Position numbers and translations under genes: made by a program. A stretch of 64,000 nucleotides of DNA from Maniola hyperantus (taxonomy: Eukaryota > Arthropoda > Insecta > Lepidoptera > Nymphalidae). Within the stretch, counting starts at the first letter, position 1. Each line of letters opens with the position of its first letter. The notes beneath the pieces are model-generated. The model had not been told where the DNA came from. It did not search any database and was given only the letters and a program-made list of their open reading frames with translations. The stretch is taken from assembly GCF_902806685.2 (NCBI RefSeq), contig NC_048545.1:14841926-14905925 (forward strand), given 5' to 3'. Positions 41,570 to 53,700 of this stretch are shown piece by piece.

Positions 41570-42320
41570 GTAAGTAGTTAGGTACCTACTATTAGAGTAG
41601 GTATAGTTCAGGAGTTGTGTTATTTTTGTTTTGTGTTTGAATTGTGGCTAAACATACTGTTTAACTCTCTCTGTCAGACCTTATGTAAATTAATGTGTTT
41701 CTGCAAAATAAAGAAATGGAATTGAATTAGAGTAAATAATAGAATGAGTAGAAATGTAGGTAGGTAAGTAGCTTTCTGATTCGTTCACAAAATATTAATA
41801 GCATCATTATTAGGTGATTCTATAATCGTGTATCCTTTAAATAGATTAGGTAGGTACCTACCTAATTGTAAAATCACAAAGTTTAAAAATAAGGAAATAA
41901 GCATAGAACTTAAATTGTGTTTCAGCTAAGTAAGTGTGTTGAGTGTGAATACCTAGCTCCTAGAAAAAATATATTCTCTATGTATATTATTTTTCAGTCA
42001 ACAAAAGGCTTGTTTGTTTGTTAGGTATAATTTTTTACAGTCGGCTCCTAGACTACTCTTATCTAAGATCGAAGCAAACTTTCAAAACATGGACAAACTT
42101 TAGACCCACTACCTATTTATAAATCAGGCTTAACATTTTTAATGTCTTAATTAACAATAGTCTAATTATTTCTTTTGTAAGCAGATCCTGTTATAAACAA
42201 TGATATCTAATAGTGCAATTACTAAAATACTCTTATTAAATTCCAAAGTTGAGAAGTAGGTAAGCTTAAAAAATTATTAAGAGCCGACCATTACTTATAA
42301 TCAAATTCAAGACACAAAAA
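41570..42320. other. No gene recognised
   Basis: AT-rich with TAGG/CCTA-type simple repeats. AAATAAAGAAATGGAATTGAA near 41708 looks like a LINE tail. Confidence 0.4.
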
Positions 42321-42764
42321 ACCGGCCAAGTGCGTGTCAGGCTCGCGCAATGAGGGTTCCGTACTACAGTCGTATTTTTTCGACATTTTGCAGGATAATT
42401 CAAAAATTATGATACATAAAAATATATAAAAATCTGTTTTAGAATGCACAGGTGAAAACCTTTTATATGATACCTCCACATGATATAGTTATCTTACTTA
42501 GAAAATTTAAAATATGTAGGTACTAATTATTAGTTCATGATCACAATTTTTTTTGTGATGTAACCACAACAAATTCATGGTTTTCAGATTTTTCCCCAAA
42601 TGTCAGCTATAAGATCTACTTAACTGCCAAATTTCATGATTCTAGGCCAACGGGAAGTACCCTGTAGGTTTCTTGACAGACCGACAGACAGACAGACAGA
42701 CAACAAAGTGATCCTATACCTACCTAAGGGTTCCGTTTTTCCTTTTGAGGTACGGAACCCTAAA
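42321..42764 (+). mobile_element. GGCCAAGTGCGAGTC-family repeat, full length
   Basis: ACCGGCCAAGTGCGTGTCAG to GAGGTACGGAACCCTAAAAA, about 444 bp, preceded by an A-run. Second copy at 56958-57397. Confidence 0.8.
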
Positions 42765-42844
42765 AACATATCAAGTACGTATTGGAATATACATAAGGTA
42801 GGGTTCTGTACACTTTGGCGGTCATTAATTATATTATCCATACT

Positions 42845-43110
42845 TTCATACTAATATTATAAATGCGAAAGTGAGTCTGTCTGCTAGCTTTTCACTGCCC
42901 AACAGTTTAACCAATTTTGATGAAATTTGGTGCAGAGCACAGATTAGATCTCTAATCTGTGGTACAGAGGCAGCTTACATCCCGGGGAAGGACAAAGGCT
43001 ACTTTTTATCCCGGAAAATAAAAGAGTTCCCACGGGTTTAACCGATTTATAGTCTGCCAATCCGCACTTGGTCAGTGTGGTGGACTATGGCCAAATCCTT
43101 GGCTATGGGT
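42845..43110 (+). mobile_element. Helitron-like repeat joined to SINE V fragment
   Basis: ACTAATATTATAAATGCGAA, CATCCCGGGGAAGGACAAAG and AGAGTTCCCACGGGTTTAAC, then TCTGCCAATCCGCACTTGGT and GGTGGACTATGGCC from the 3' half of SINE family V. Confidence 0.55.
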
Positions 43111-44396
43111 TAATAATTTCAACTCTTAGGATCTTTGATACAATGCTTTGACTTCAGCTTTAGTTGTACCTAACTATCAACTCCTTGAAAACATTAAAAT
43201 AAACGCCAATCTTTTCTGGTTCTATAAACCTTCACTTTTTTCCCGCCATTGTAACTCTGTCTATTAATTCTTTTTTAAAATTAAAACTAAGAAATTGCAA
43301 AATCGCTAACAGTACGGAACCCTAAAAACAGGTCGAACTACTTACAAGCTGACAGAAATCATAAAAAATATTTTAAAACGCGATAAAGAAAAAGTCAACA
43401 ACAAAATCGGTTTTGAGCGTTACGCACTCGGAAAAAACTCGCTTAACATGCTCACTCCATTATTAATCAAAGCGCACGTCATAACACTATGATATTATGC
43501 TTATTCAATAATGACTAATAACCCTTTCCATTTTCAACACATTTAATTTTCCACCCTATTGTCTAGATTATATAATGTAATATCCTTTAACGTCACACTT
43601 GGGATATACAACCTGTTTAAATTTTACTTTTGTATAGTGTCGCTAATAAAATATGAACTGTATTTTCATCGATTAAAGACCATATTGAATTTAGCTTCCA
43701 TATTTAATTTTTCTGAACCACACAAGCAATATATAACTTTATATAAATTAAAATAAAGAGTAAAATAGAGTGGTGGGAAAAGTTTTAATAGCGTGTAAAA
43801 TGATAGTGTATTGTTTTGTGTATGAAGACATCGGCTGTCAGGATGGTTGTCTGTGGTACGATAAGGTTGCGTTTCTATATTCCTCTTTGGTTTTTTTTTT
43901 TTACTGATAAGTTCCGAGTGGGAGGAAGGTATAATGGCATAGGAATCAGAATATTATGATATTTTTGTTCGATTAAACTGACTTAATAATGGTGACAACT
44001 GACAGACCGGATCTTTTGGCTTGGACATCATTAGCGTGTTTTTTTTTAAATTTTTAAGTGCCTATTTGTTTCGTGGTCGTTCCATTTTTGATTATCTTCT
44101 GTGAAGATAATTTGCTAACTATCTCCTAGTCTATATAAAAAAGTCATAAGCATTTTCTTTTCTTTATTTCCAAGCTTTCTTTGTAGAGTTTTAAGCAAAT
44201 GGATCCTGCCCTAATTTAAGTACATTTAGGAGATTTAGATTTACCTACTGACAAATAGGTTTAAGTTACTTATACTAACTCCATTTTTTGATAGAAATAA
44301 AAACATTATTAATAATGTTAAGCAAAATCGAAGCTTTTAGCACAAATTTTTTGTTGTATTTTATATTATGCTGTAGATATTTACCTAATAGGCACT
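43111..44396. other. No gene recognised
   Basis: AT-rich DNA with a small GTACGGAACCCTAAAAACAG scrap at 43312. The open frame at 43559-43756 lacks an ATG start (it begins TTG) and shows no motif. Confidence 0.4.
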
Positions 44397-44556
44397 TATG
44401 TACATCGACCTTTAGAAGGAGATCGTAGATTTGTAGAACATTGTCCCTGTCGTTAAGACCGACAAAACGTCATATAGGTATGAGTGACGGAGACAACGCT
44501 CTACAAAGCCGAAATGTCAATCTAAAGACCGATGCACATTACTTTCGTTTCGTATT
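44397..44556. mobile_element. Foldback (MITE-like) element
   Basis: TGTACATCGACCTTTAGAAG to GATGCACATTACTTTCGTTT. Family of 24393-24579, with ends trimmed. Second copy at 59030-59189. Confidence 0.65.
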
Positions 44557-44914
44557 ATGTTACCTACTAAATTCAAACAAAAGTCCGTCGCTAGGCGCGT
44601 TGCGTCGTCCGGTAGAGATCGGGTATAGTCGCAGTAACAAACTAGTAGGTATAGGTAGGTAGGTATAATGATCAGTTTCACTATCACGACAGGAGTCTGA
44701 AGTCCCCCGGGAAGCTGCGCCATCCATCTTGGTTCGAGATAAACGACAAACTTGTACTGCCGACTACATGTCCCATGGGAATACAGTTTACACTAGCTTT
44801 GTGCCTACCTACCTTCCTCACCTACAAATGTGCACGTCCTGGCATTTGTAGCCGACATAAACAAGACGAATTTGTGATATAAATAAATACCTAGGTGTTT
44901 TATTAAAAGTCTCG

Positions 44915-45215
44915 GAAAAGAGCAACCGCCGAGTTTCTTTCTGATTCTTTTCGGCATTCCGAAAATAATGTCATACTATTGTAATTTGGAAGATTAGAGA
45001 AAAGTAAATGGCTTTTTTATTTTTATTTACTTACTAGCTGATGCCCGCGACTTCGTCCGCGTGAAAATAGGTTTTTAAAAATCCCGTGAGAACTCTTAGA
45101 TTTTTCGGGATAAAAAATAGCCTATGTCACTCTCCAGGTCTTTACCTATATCCATGCAAAAAATCACATTAATCTGTTGCACCGTTGCGACGTGATTGAA
45201 GGACAAACCAACAAA
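44915..45215. mobile_element. LINE 3'-end scrap and reversed Helitron-like repeat
   Basis: 44915-44965 has GAGCAACCGCCGAGTTTCTT (family of 6700-6860). 45033-45215 (minus) starts CTAGCTGATGCCCGCGACTT and ends at TGATTGAAGGACAAACCAAC. Second copies near 59550 and 59667-59848. Confidence 0.6.
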
Positions 45216-45299
45216 CCAATAAACTCCAGCCACTGAACATAATATTATACCTACCTAAGTTGGTAGCTGTGTGCGATATATAACATGTCTATGGGTTTC

Positions 45300-45617
45300 A
45301 TCATCATCATCATGATCAACCCATCGCTGGCTCACTACAGAGCATGGGTCTCCTCTCAGAGTGAGAAGGGTTTTGGCCATAGTCTACCACGCTGGCCATG
45401 TGCGGATTTGTAGACTTGACACATCTTTGAGAACTTTATGGAGAACTCTCAGGCATGCAGGTTTCCTCACAACGTTTTCCCTCACCGTTAAAGCAAGTGA
45501 CATATTAATTTCTTAAAACGCACATAACTCCGAAAAGTTAGAGGTGCGTACCCGGGATCGAACCCCCAACCTCCGATTAGAAGGCGGACGTCCTAACCAC
45601 TGGGCCATCACAGCTGA
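45300..45617 (-). mobile_element. SINE family V, most complete copy
   Basis: Minus strand: TAGT-type head with AGTGGTTAGGACGTCCGCCT, B box GGGGGTTCGATCCCGGGTAC, GAGGAAACCTGCATGCCTGA, ACTCTGAGAGGAGACCCATG, and tail GGGTTGATCATGATGATGAT. About 318 bp. Second copy at 59932-60248. Confidence 0.8.
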
Positions 45618-45969
45618 TAGTCTATGGGTTTAAACGATGACAATGATCTAATTTAAGTTTTACAACCTTTTCTAACCTCCCATGGAGTCTTCCCACGGCC
45701 ATACATTACTTGAGTGTTACCATTTTATGGTGTGTGCCGCTATAAAGGCACCCGCCTGTGATAAGAAGGGCAAATATTTATCTATTGATTCCTTCAAAAC
45801 AATCACCGCCGGTTTAGATAATGGGCCACTGACATTCTGCCATCATTCTCATTATATTATAGTACTACCTATGAGCCATATTCCCTTTTGGGTTCCCAGT
45901 AGCAAAATTTTATCAACAAAACTATAACGCTTGGCTGCAATCAGACCTTTTTTAATTTTTTTTTTTAAC

Positions 45970-46544
45970 GCTGGGAAATGCGTTTACGCATCCCCCCTCT
46001 GCTGGAAGCTAGCCAGCTAACCAACTGGAGGGCATGTGGGACTCGCCGGCCGAGAGGCGACTGGAATATCCACCAAAACCCAGCGGCGCTCCTGCGCGTC
46101 GCCTGGTGACTGGGTCACGGGAACACCGAAGCAAACCACCGCGACCCAGTCAACGACATGCGCAGAGGCGGACCCTCTACCGGGGACCCCGCTCACGAGG
46201 TCCCCACACCGCACGTCCGAGGCGCACCGACCAAGTGCGTGCGCCTCCCGACCCGGGGACCCAACGGGCGACAACTGCAGACTCCGCGCACGTCGCCCGC
46301 GTCTTATCCCCCGCCCGCCTCGTCCACTGTGCCCTATGCTAGTCAGAGGGACACGCGGAGAAACCTCCCCCCTGCCAGGCCATTAGCCATGACTAACAAT
46401 ATCCCCGAAGAGAGATTATTAGCCATGGTTACCAAGGTGCACCGGCCCGAATCTCCTCTCTTCCCCTCGGATGCCCGATGCATCCAAAAGGGACCAGCAT
46501 CACCCAGGCACACTGGGAGCAGTGGCGTGCACAGTGTTTGAAGA
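45970..46544 (+). mobile_element. R1-clade LINE, 5' region (first copy, cut by gap)
   Basis: A GC-rich stretch starting CGCTGGGAAATGCGTTTACG after a T-run. It is identical apart from one or two bases to 60603-61175, where the LINE continues. Several overlapping open frames exist because of GC-richness; none is clearly the gene. Confidence 0.6.
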
Positions 46545-46744
46545 NNNNNNNNNNNNNNNNNNNNNNNNNNNNNNNNNNNNNNNNNNNNNNNNNNNNNNNN
46601 NNNNNNNNNNNNNNNNNNNNNNNNNNNNNNNNNNNNNNNNNNNNNNNNNNNNNNNNNNNNNNNNNNNNNNNNNNNNNNNNNNNNNNNNNNNNNNNNNNNN
46701 NNNNNNNNNNNNNNNNNNNNNNNNNNNNNNNNNNNNNNNNNNNN
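46545..46744. other. Assembly gap, exactly 200 N
   Basis: A round-number run of N between two copies of the same sequence. Open frames crossing it are meaningless. Confidence 0.99.
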
Positions 46745-47292
46745 CACGTCGAAGCAAATAATTTGACTCGTCCCATCTGACATAATGTGGCGGACAGCAT
46801 ACAGTTAATAGACATTCGAAAACAATATGGACGTCTGATAGAGAGCCTTAAACTTATTGGAGAAGCCTTGTTTAGGCTGCCCGGGTGCCCAGTAAATAAT
46901 ACAGGTTGTAACTAGAACGCTAGCAAAAACGTTATTGTTATTATAAAGACAGACAAACTGATAGACCCACGAGTGATCCTATAGGGTTCCATTTTTTTCA
47001 ATCTTTCGTACGGTGCCCAAAAAACGCTGCGTGAGCTTCGGTTCCATTCTGTCGGTGTGCATTGCGCTTTATAGTTTAGATTGAATGCAGAATGTATTTA
47101 TCCATGCGTTAGCAAACGTAGCTAACCTTTGACATCATATTATTTGTATTTCGTCTAAATACTTCTCTTGCTAATGCCGCGATAGCCTAGTGGTTGATGT
47201 CGGCCGCCTATTCGAGGGATCAGAGGTCGATTCTCGGGCACGCACCGCGAACTTTTCGGAGTAATATGCATTTTAAGCTTCTATAATATAGA

Positions 47293-47404
47293 CTTGGCCA
47301 TATTCTTTAAATATATTCTTTAAAAAAAAAGTTGAAGCAAGTGATATATTATATCACTTGCTTCAACTTTTTTTTTAAAGAATATATTAAAGAATATGGC
47401 CAAG
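47293..47404. repeat. Second copy of the 113-bp palindrome
   Basis: Same as 32629-32741, except that one T is missing from the right arm. Confidence 0.85.
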
Positions 47405-48342
47405 TTTGCCATGGTGACTAATATTCCCCAATGGTGCAATGGGTGCAGTGGCGTGCATAGGGTTTAAAACCAGGGTAAGCATTAGTTAGGTAAGCAAGCC
47501 AAAGGATAATGAGCATCGCGCAATTTCAACTGAGTTAACTATTTCTTGGGTAAGCAGCGCTTTTATGCCTCTATGAGTTGCACGCCATTGAACGGGTGGG
47601 GTTTGAACCAGCGAACTTTCGGATTACAGCCCGCTCGTTTAACCGTGGAGCTATCGAGGCTCTACCTACCTACCTATGCTGCTTGCGTTGTATCGTGAGG
47701 AAAACTACGTGCCTGAAGAGTTCTCTATAATCTTACGTACTTCTTAAGTTATAAGCCCAAGACCGAAAAAGCTCATTGCACGAAAAAACATCCCACAATG
47801 CGTGAGAGTTTTCGTAAGAGCCATAAGACGAATTTCGCGTCGTGGCCTTTCTGCGATTGCCACAACGCGTTGTTGTGTTGAAAGGTAGATTTGCAGGCAA
47901 ATGTGCTCCGTCACCAAAGACGCAAATGATTGTTTGTTGTTTGTTTGAAAAATGTCTTTATTAATAATTAACAAAAATATTACATAGTTTATGTCCTATT
48001 AACCTAGGATAAACATATAAAATATAATTAAACATAGTTTGGCAGGCTAAGACGCCCCTTTCAAACTTACCATCTTCATATTTTAACGTTCTATTTACAC
48101 CATAAAACACCAACAATAGGATAAAAATTTAGTTATGCTAACCTTAGTACATCGGTTATCACTTGTAAACATATTTTTTACATTTAAAGCACTATTTTTA
48201 ATATTCTATCATAAGTACAAAATTTAGGTAAGTAGTTAATTTAACTAATCACTAACTTATTTTTTTTTTTGACGCAAATGATTGGACGATATAAGGGGTA
48301 GACAGGGCTTAAAGAGGCGGTTTTAGAAAGAGAAGCTTATAC

Positions 48343-48468
48343 AATGAACCAAAAGCTTAATTTGCTGTAATCCGCTGAAACAGGTCGAATCTGTATGATG
48401 CAACATGCAGCATGCGAAATGCACGACCTGTTTCAGCGGATTACAGCAAATTAAGCTTTTGGTTCATT
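48343..48468. repeat. Second copy of the perfect 45-bp hairpin
   Basis: Arms 48343-48387 and 48424-48468, identical to those at 33691-33816. Confidence 0.9.
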
Positions 48469-50145
48469 GCAAGTTTAATGGATTTCCGCAAAGTAAGTAA
48501 CGCCTGCTTCTATACAACAAAGAGAAGCTTTTCGGATGACCATGTAGGAATTAAATTTACTTTTTATTTTTAAGATTTAGTAAATAAGAGACTTTATATT
48601 AAAAAATAAACTTGGAGTGTATTTTCTATTAATATACAATTTTTCAAGATGACATTTTTGACACACTACATTGACATTTATTTTGACGGATCTAAAAAGA
48701 CAATAGTCTTTTAATAAATGCGTTTACTTTAGGCTCTGGCTTCCATCATCCTCTCGACGATAATGAACGTTTTCGGTCTTTGAGCGTAACATAATATAAA
48801 GGTAAAATAAAAGGAAAGCTGACTGTCTGACTGACTCACTGACTCTTTATTGCGAATTTGGGTTAGTTTACAGATCTTAAAGGTATTATTAGTGTATATC
48901 CAAATTCTACCTTGCGGCATTTATTGGATATGGATATTGGATATTATTACATATTAAATTACATATAAAATACAGATAAAAAACAAGTAATAATTAAGTA
49001 GACCTAGGTTTAGTAGACGTTGAATGGGCAACCCCTGACTGACTGATCTTTCAACGCATAGCTCAAACTACTGGACGGATCAGGCTGAAATTTGGCATGC
49101 AGATAGCTATTATGAAGGTTCAAGGTAGGCATCCGCTGAGAAAGGATTTTGAAAATTCAGCCCCTAAGAGGGTGAAATAGGCGTTTGAAATTTGTGTAGT
49201 CCACGCGGACGAAGTCGCGAGCATAAACTAGTAAAGGTATAAAAGGAAAAGCTGACTGTCTGACTTACGGGAAATTGACACAACTAATATTATAATTTTC
49301 TGTCTCGTAAGTATTTGTAACTGCTCCAAGTTTCAACCGCTTGCCTTGAACGCATTAATTGTTTAACCGACCAGTCAATAATAGATAGTTATCGGAATAA
49401 CTCGTGACTATATTAAAGAAATAATTGTTTTGAATAGAAATACTTACCTACTTATTGATACTAAAAAACAGGAAAAGGTAATTAATTCTTTGTTCAATGT
49501 TCAAAAGTAAAACTTTGGTAGAAAAATCACAAAACTACTTTATACCTAGATAAGTACCTACCTTCCCATTTATTTTTCAATTCGGGGATTTAGAATTTCG
49601 GGGATTTGCGCATTTTACCAAACTACAAGAAGTTTATAAGTAAGTTAAGTAGAATATGACACTTACTTAAATAAACAGTTAATTTAATACTAGGTCTTGG
49701 CCAGTTAAGTAATTAATTCCTTCCTAAACCAGCAAGCGTGCGAGTATGTTAATTAAGATTTAACTTGGACTTCACTTGCCGTCGCTCTTTATGTAGGTAT
49801 ATCTACCTACTTAGATAGGAAGGTATACCTATTGTAAACGACAGACATTATTAGGTATCTATACATATATATAAAATTCAAGGTCCTGACTGACTGACTG
49901 ACATATGTATATATCAACGCGTAGCCTAAACCGCTGGTCCTAAAGACATGAATTTTGGAGGGTCTACTTATTCTTTGTAAGGAGTAGGTATCCACTAAGA
50001 AAGGATTTTTCGAAATTCCACCCCTAAGTGGTTCCAAAACCGTGAAAAACTTTGTTCGCTTGGGCATATCTTGTCATTTAGGTATATCGATGGTTACAAC
50101 CATACCCAGTCTATCCCACTTAAGTACCAAAAATATCAAACTTAC

Positions 50146-50732
50146 CGGTAGGTTTGGGCACATTCCTTTTAACTTGCATCCACTTATAAGTAGGAACTGC
50201 CGCGTGAGACGAGTGCGCTTGATGGCCCAGGTGGTGGCCCTGCATGTCCCCTTCCCGAGGAAACCCCTCTCTTAACCCCCCAAATTCGTCTTTCGGGGCG
50301 TAAGGGTCGAAATCACCACAAGGTAGGGGCGACCCCGCGTGATTGTATTGCATGGACGAGTCATCCACAAAATGCATGTTATATTTCGTTTCCAAATAAT
50401 GGTTGTCTAGTTTATGCTCATGCATATGCATCTCCTCAGGTCATGTTCCTCTCTATGTTTGAAAGCCTCAGGATGGGGTGGTAAGGGATGTACGGGGTAG
50501 TTTTGCTGTAGTTCACCATAGTCCAAATTTGTATAACACAGTCCTGTATCTGTACTGATCACTGGGGCAGGTTCGTGCGTCTGATTATGGATTATAGGTT
50601 CGAAATAAGGAGTCGGTTCGTAGTACCCTTCGTGGTATTCGTACGGAGGTTGGTATGCTGCCCCTTGTTGGTAATATTCGGCGTGTACCCATTCTGCTGA
50701 TTGTTGTACATCCCGACGTCCATAGTCATCAT
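50146..50732 (-). pseudogene. lab: labial exon 1, second assembly copy with frameshifts
   Basis: Corresponds to 35506-36097, but is 587 rather than 592 bases. Four bases (GGGG) are missing near 50441 (CAGGTCATGTTCC against CAGGTCGGGGATGTTCC), and one C near 50683 (GGCGTGTACCC against GGCGCTGTACCC). Both break the frame. The hexapeptide region and splice donor (CTTACCGG on the plus strand) are intact. It is more likely an assembly or consensus error than a true pseudogene. Confidence 0.8.
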
Positions 50733-53700
50733 GTTTGTCACGACGTCTATCGATAACGGATTTACATTACACACATCACTACGCCTCGAGCGGCAAGTCC
50801 CGTCCCGTCCCGTCCCGTCCCGTTTCGCGAACGAATTCAATCCCAACAAACTAGGGTCGTAACGCAACTCGCACCGCTATCGATCGTCCGCACGTCAGGT
50901 GAGCCGACGAACACTGATTCAAACTAATTTCATTTTACACACGTAAAAATACGGATTTTTCGTCTCTATCTCACATTATCGGAAACTTACAGATAGACAA
51001 GGACGGTATTAGAAGATAATCTCCAGTTTAGTGATGCAACCTCACGATAAGCGGATAAGAAAACGTGATTTTTAAATGGAAAGACGCGTCAACCGTCACG
51101 GTTATAGGGCTCATTAAAATATTAACGAGAACGCGACCACACGTGCCGGTGGCGAGCAGGTAGAACGACGTTCTGAAATGTTAGCCTTTAGTGAAGGCGG
51201 GGCCTTAAAATGAGGAGGAGTTTTAAGGCTCGTAACAACCAATGAGATCGTTCGTTTTAATTCTCCATTTTCCATTGGTCGGTTCGAGATAATAGTTGCG
51301 AATCTCGGAGGCTGGATCACAGGCTGGATGGAAGCTGGTGTTTTTTATTTACTTCGTGCGATGTGGAATGGCCCGGGCACCCGGGGCGGGTGCGCGTTTA
51401 CGTGAAAATTCTTCAATTTATCCGCGAGACGTAAATCGATTTGGGAGCTGGAGGTGTGAACAGTTGGTTTTTTTTCTTCTTTGTTGTCACTTAGTTTCGT
51501 AGGTAGCTTTTATATTGTTTTATTATGTGCTTTTTGCTTTACCTAACACGCACGAAGATATTACGTAAAGAATTCAGTAGCATTTAGCTTAGGCGAACTT
51601 TTGTAAAAAAAAATTGAGCGCAATATCTAATGTTTAAAAAAAAATCCAACAACTTCCATTTGTATACTTAGGTATGTCTAAAATGAACGTAATTATATTG
51701 TTTAGGACGTATCTGAGTCACAATTGTTAAAAGTGTACCTACCTACTGATTCTTTCATTGAAAATGTTAAAACGTGCGAAAGAAATAAACTTAGGTAGCT
51801 AACCACAGCGTCCGTAACTCCGAAAAGTTAAAAGAGATGCGTGCTCGAAATCGAACCCTTACCCCCCAAATATGAGGCTGATGTTTTAACCAATTAGCTA
51901 TCACCGCTGCGACGATAATAAGAATACCTACCATCATAGATTAATTATTATTGGTCATGGGTACCATTTAGGTATAAGTAGGTAGGGCATTAGTACGATT
52001 GCTACGGCGTGCCTACGAACTCGTAGCTACGTTCTACAATAATTTCGAAAAAGAAAACAATATCATATAACATATCATAAAACAATATCGGTTTGTGTCA
52101 TCTTATTTCTTATTCTATGCTGCAATGTAGGTACCTGTTAGCCGAGTGGTTAACGAGGTCAAGGGGCTCGATCCCAGGCACTCAAAACTTTTTGGAAATA
52201 GGTAGGTAGGTAGGTATGTGCATTTTAAGCAATTCAACATTACTTACCTACCTATCTACTCTAACGATGAAGGAAAACATCGCGAGGAAACCTGCATGCA
52301 TTGCATATAAGGTTGAATATGACATGTCGTTTGAATCGTCCTCTAAAGAAGCCCCTAACTTGACTATGAATTCCAGTGAACCTACCTAAATGATGATTAG
52401 ATTTTTAAATATCCCTTGGGAATTTTCGATTTTTTGCAGGGATGAATAGTACCTACTTAAGTCCGAGTCCATCTCTAGGATGCAAACTATCTCCGTAGTC
52501 TGTAGCAATCTACCTACCTCAATGATGCCAATTGGATTTAGGTTTTTTTTTAAATCTCGGCGGAATTATTTGATTAGGTATATCTGTGAAAAAAGTAACC
52601 TATGTTAAACTCCGGGATGCAAGAATCTTTGCGAGAAATTTCGTTAAAATCGGTTAAACGGATAGGCAGTGAAAAGCTAGCCAGATAGACAGACTTACAC
52701 ACTTTTAAGTAGGTGACACCAACACTGATGGTATTAGAAACTGTCGGTTATATAAGTAGTAGGTAGGTATCTACATATATAAATTGAAGTAGCTACTTAC
52801 CTACCAAGTTAAGACTTTTTGAACTCGAGGACCCATAACTCTTTAGCCCTGATGCTCTGCTGCACTGCATTCCTTAATCGTGGTGATCCCATAATGGATT
52901 TTTTAATCATACGTTTACATGTTTATACGAAATTTGGTAGATACTGGGGCTAATTCTTTGTACACAATCTCTAAACTAAACTAAAATGGCACGTCTAAAT
53001 CTATTGTTATCCCTTTCATAATGTTGCTTGCGGAAAAGGATAGCACTAGATTTAGGACTTTAATTTAGTTTAGTTAGAGATTGTGTACAAGAGATCGGCC
53101 CCAATGCCTTGCATCTCCGGAATATTACTACTACAGGCTACTTTTGTCCTGGAAAATCAAAAGTTCCCACAGGATTTTAAAACCTAAATCCACACGGGCG
53201 AAGCCGTGGGCATTAGCTAGTACCTAAGGCATAATAGGGAGTAGTAGATTATATGTGGTGGAACAAAGCTTGAGGTGAGATTGCGGGACTGAAAAAAGTT
53301 GCTCTAGGTACATGTGGTGTATTCTAGGGCTCCACATGCTACGATTTTGACTTCGCTTAGCAAAAGCGGGCTAAGTAAGTAAGTATAACACCTTGGAAAA
53401 AGACGTTGCCACGTCATAAAAAGTAGCAGCCCTATTGTCTTCGTAAAACAAGGGCTGAATTAGTAAATCTTATGTACAACCGAATAGAGTCTATATTCGC
53501 GTGACTAGACCGGTTGATAATGGAGGAGTATTTTATGAGGTTGGACGTGTTAATGCTCCAGACGAGACAGATAACGCGATTTAACAGATGATGGTGCTAG
53601 TGATGTGCCTGGCGAGGTGGGTTAATAGATCGATTGTGTCGATGTTATCATAAAAACGCGGTGCAGTCACTGCAGTACGGTACCTATTGGGTAGGTAGGT

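Larger units (their letters stand above)
32069..46544 (+). other. First copy of a 14.5-kb duplicated segment (contig 1 end)
   Basis: This segment aligns throughout with 46745-61175. Matching anchors show the offset falling from 14676 (left end) to 14640 (labial donor) to 14631 (right end). It stops at the N gap, at GTTTGAAGA, which continues in the second copy at 61171. This version has the intact labial exon. It is interpreted as the right end of one contig overlapping the left end of the next. Confidence 0.9.

Noticed and set aside
46017..46386. Long overlapping frames in the GC-rich block (also 60649-61018)
   Set aside because: Frames are open on both strands because stop codons are rare in GC-rich DNA. 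Proline/arginine-rich translations without motifs fit a LINE leader better than a gene.
46343..46815. Open frames running through the N gap
   Set aside because: They contain about 67 untranslated N codons; the frames are artefacts of the gap.
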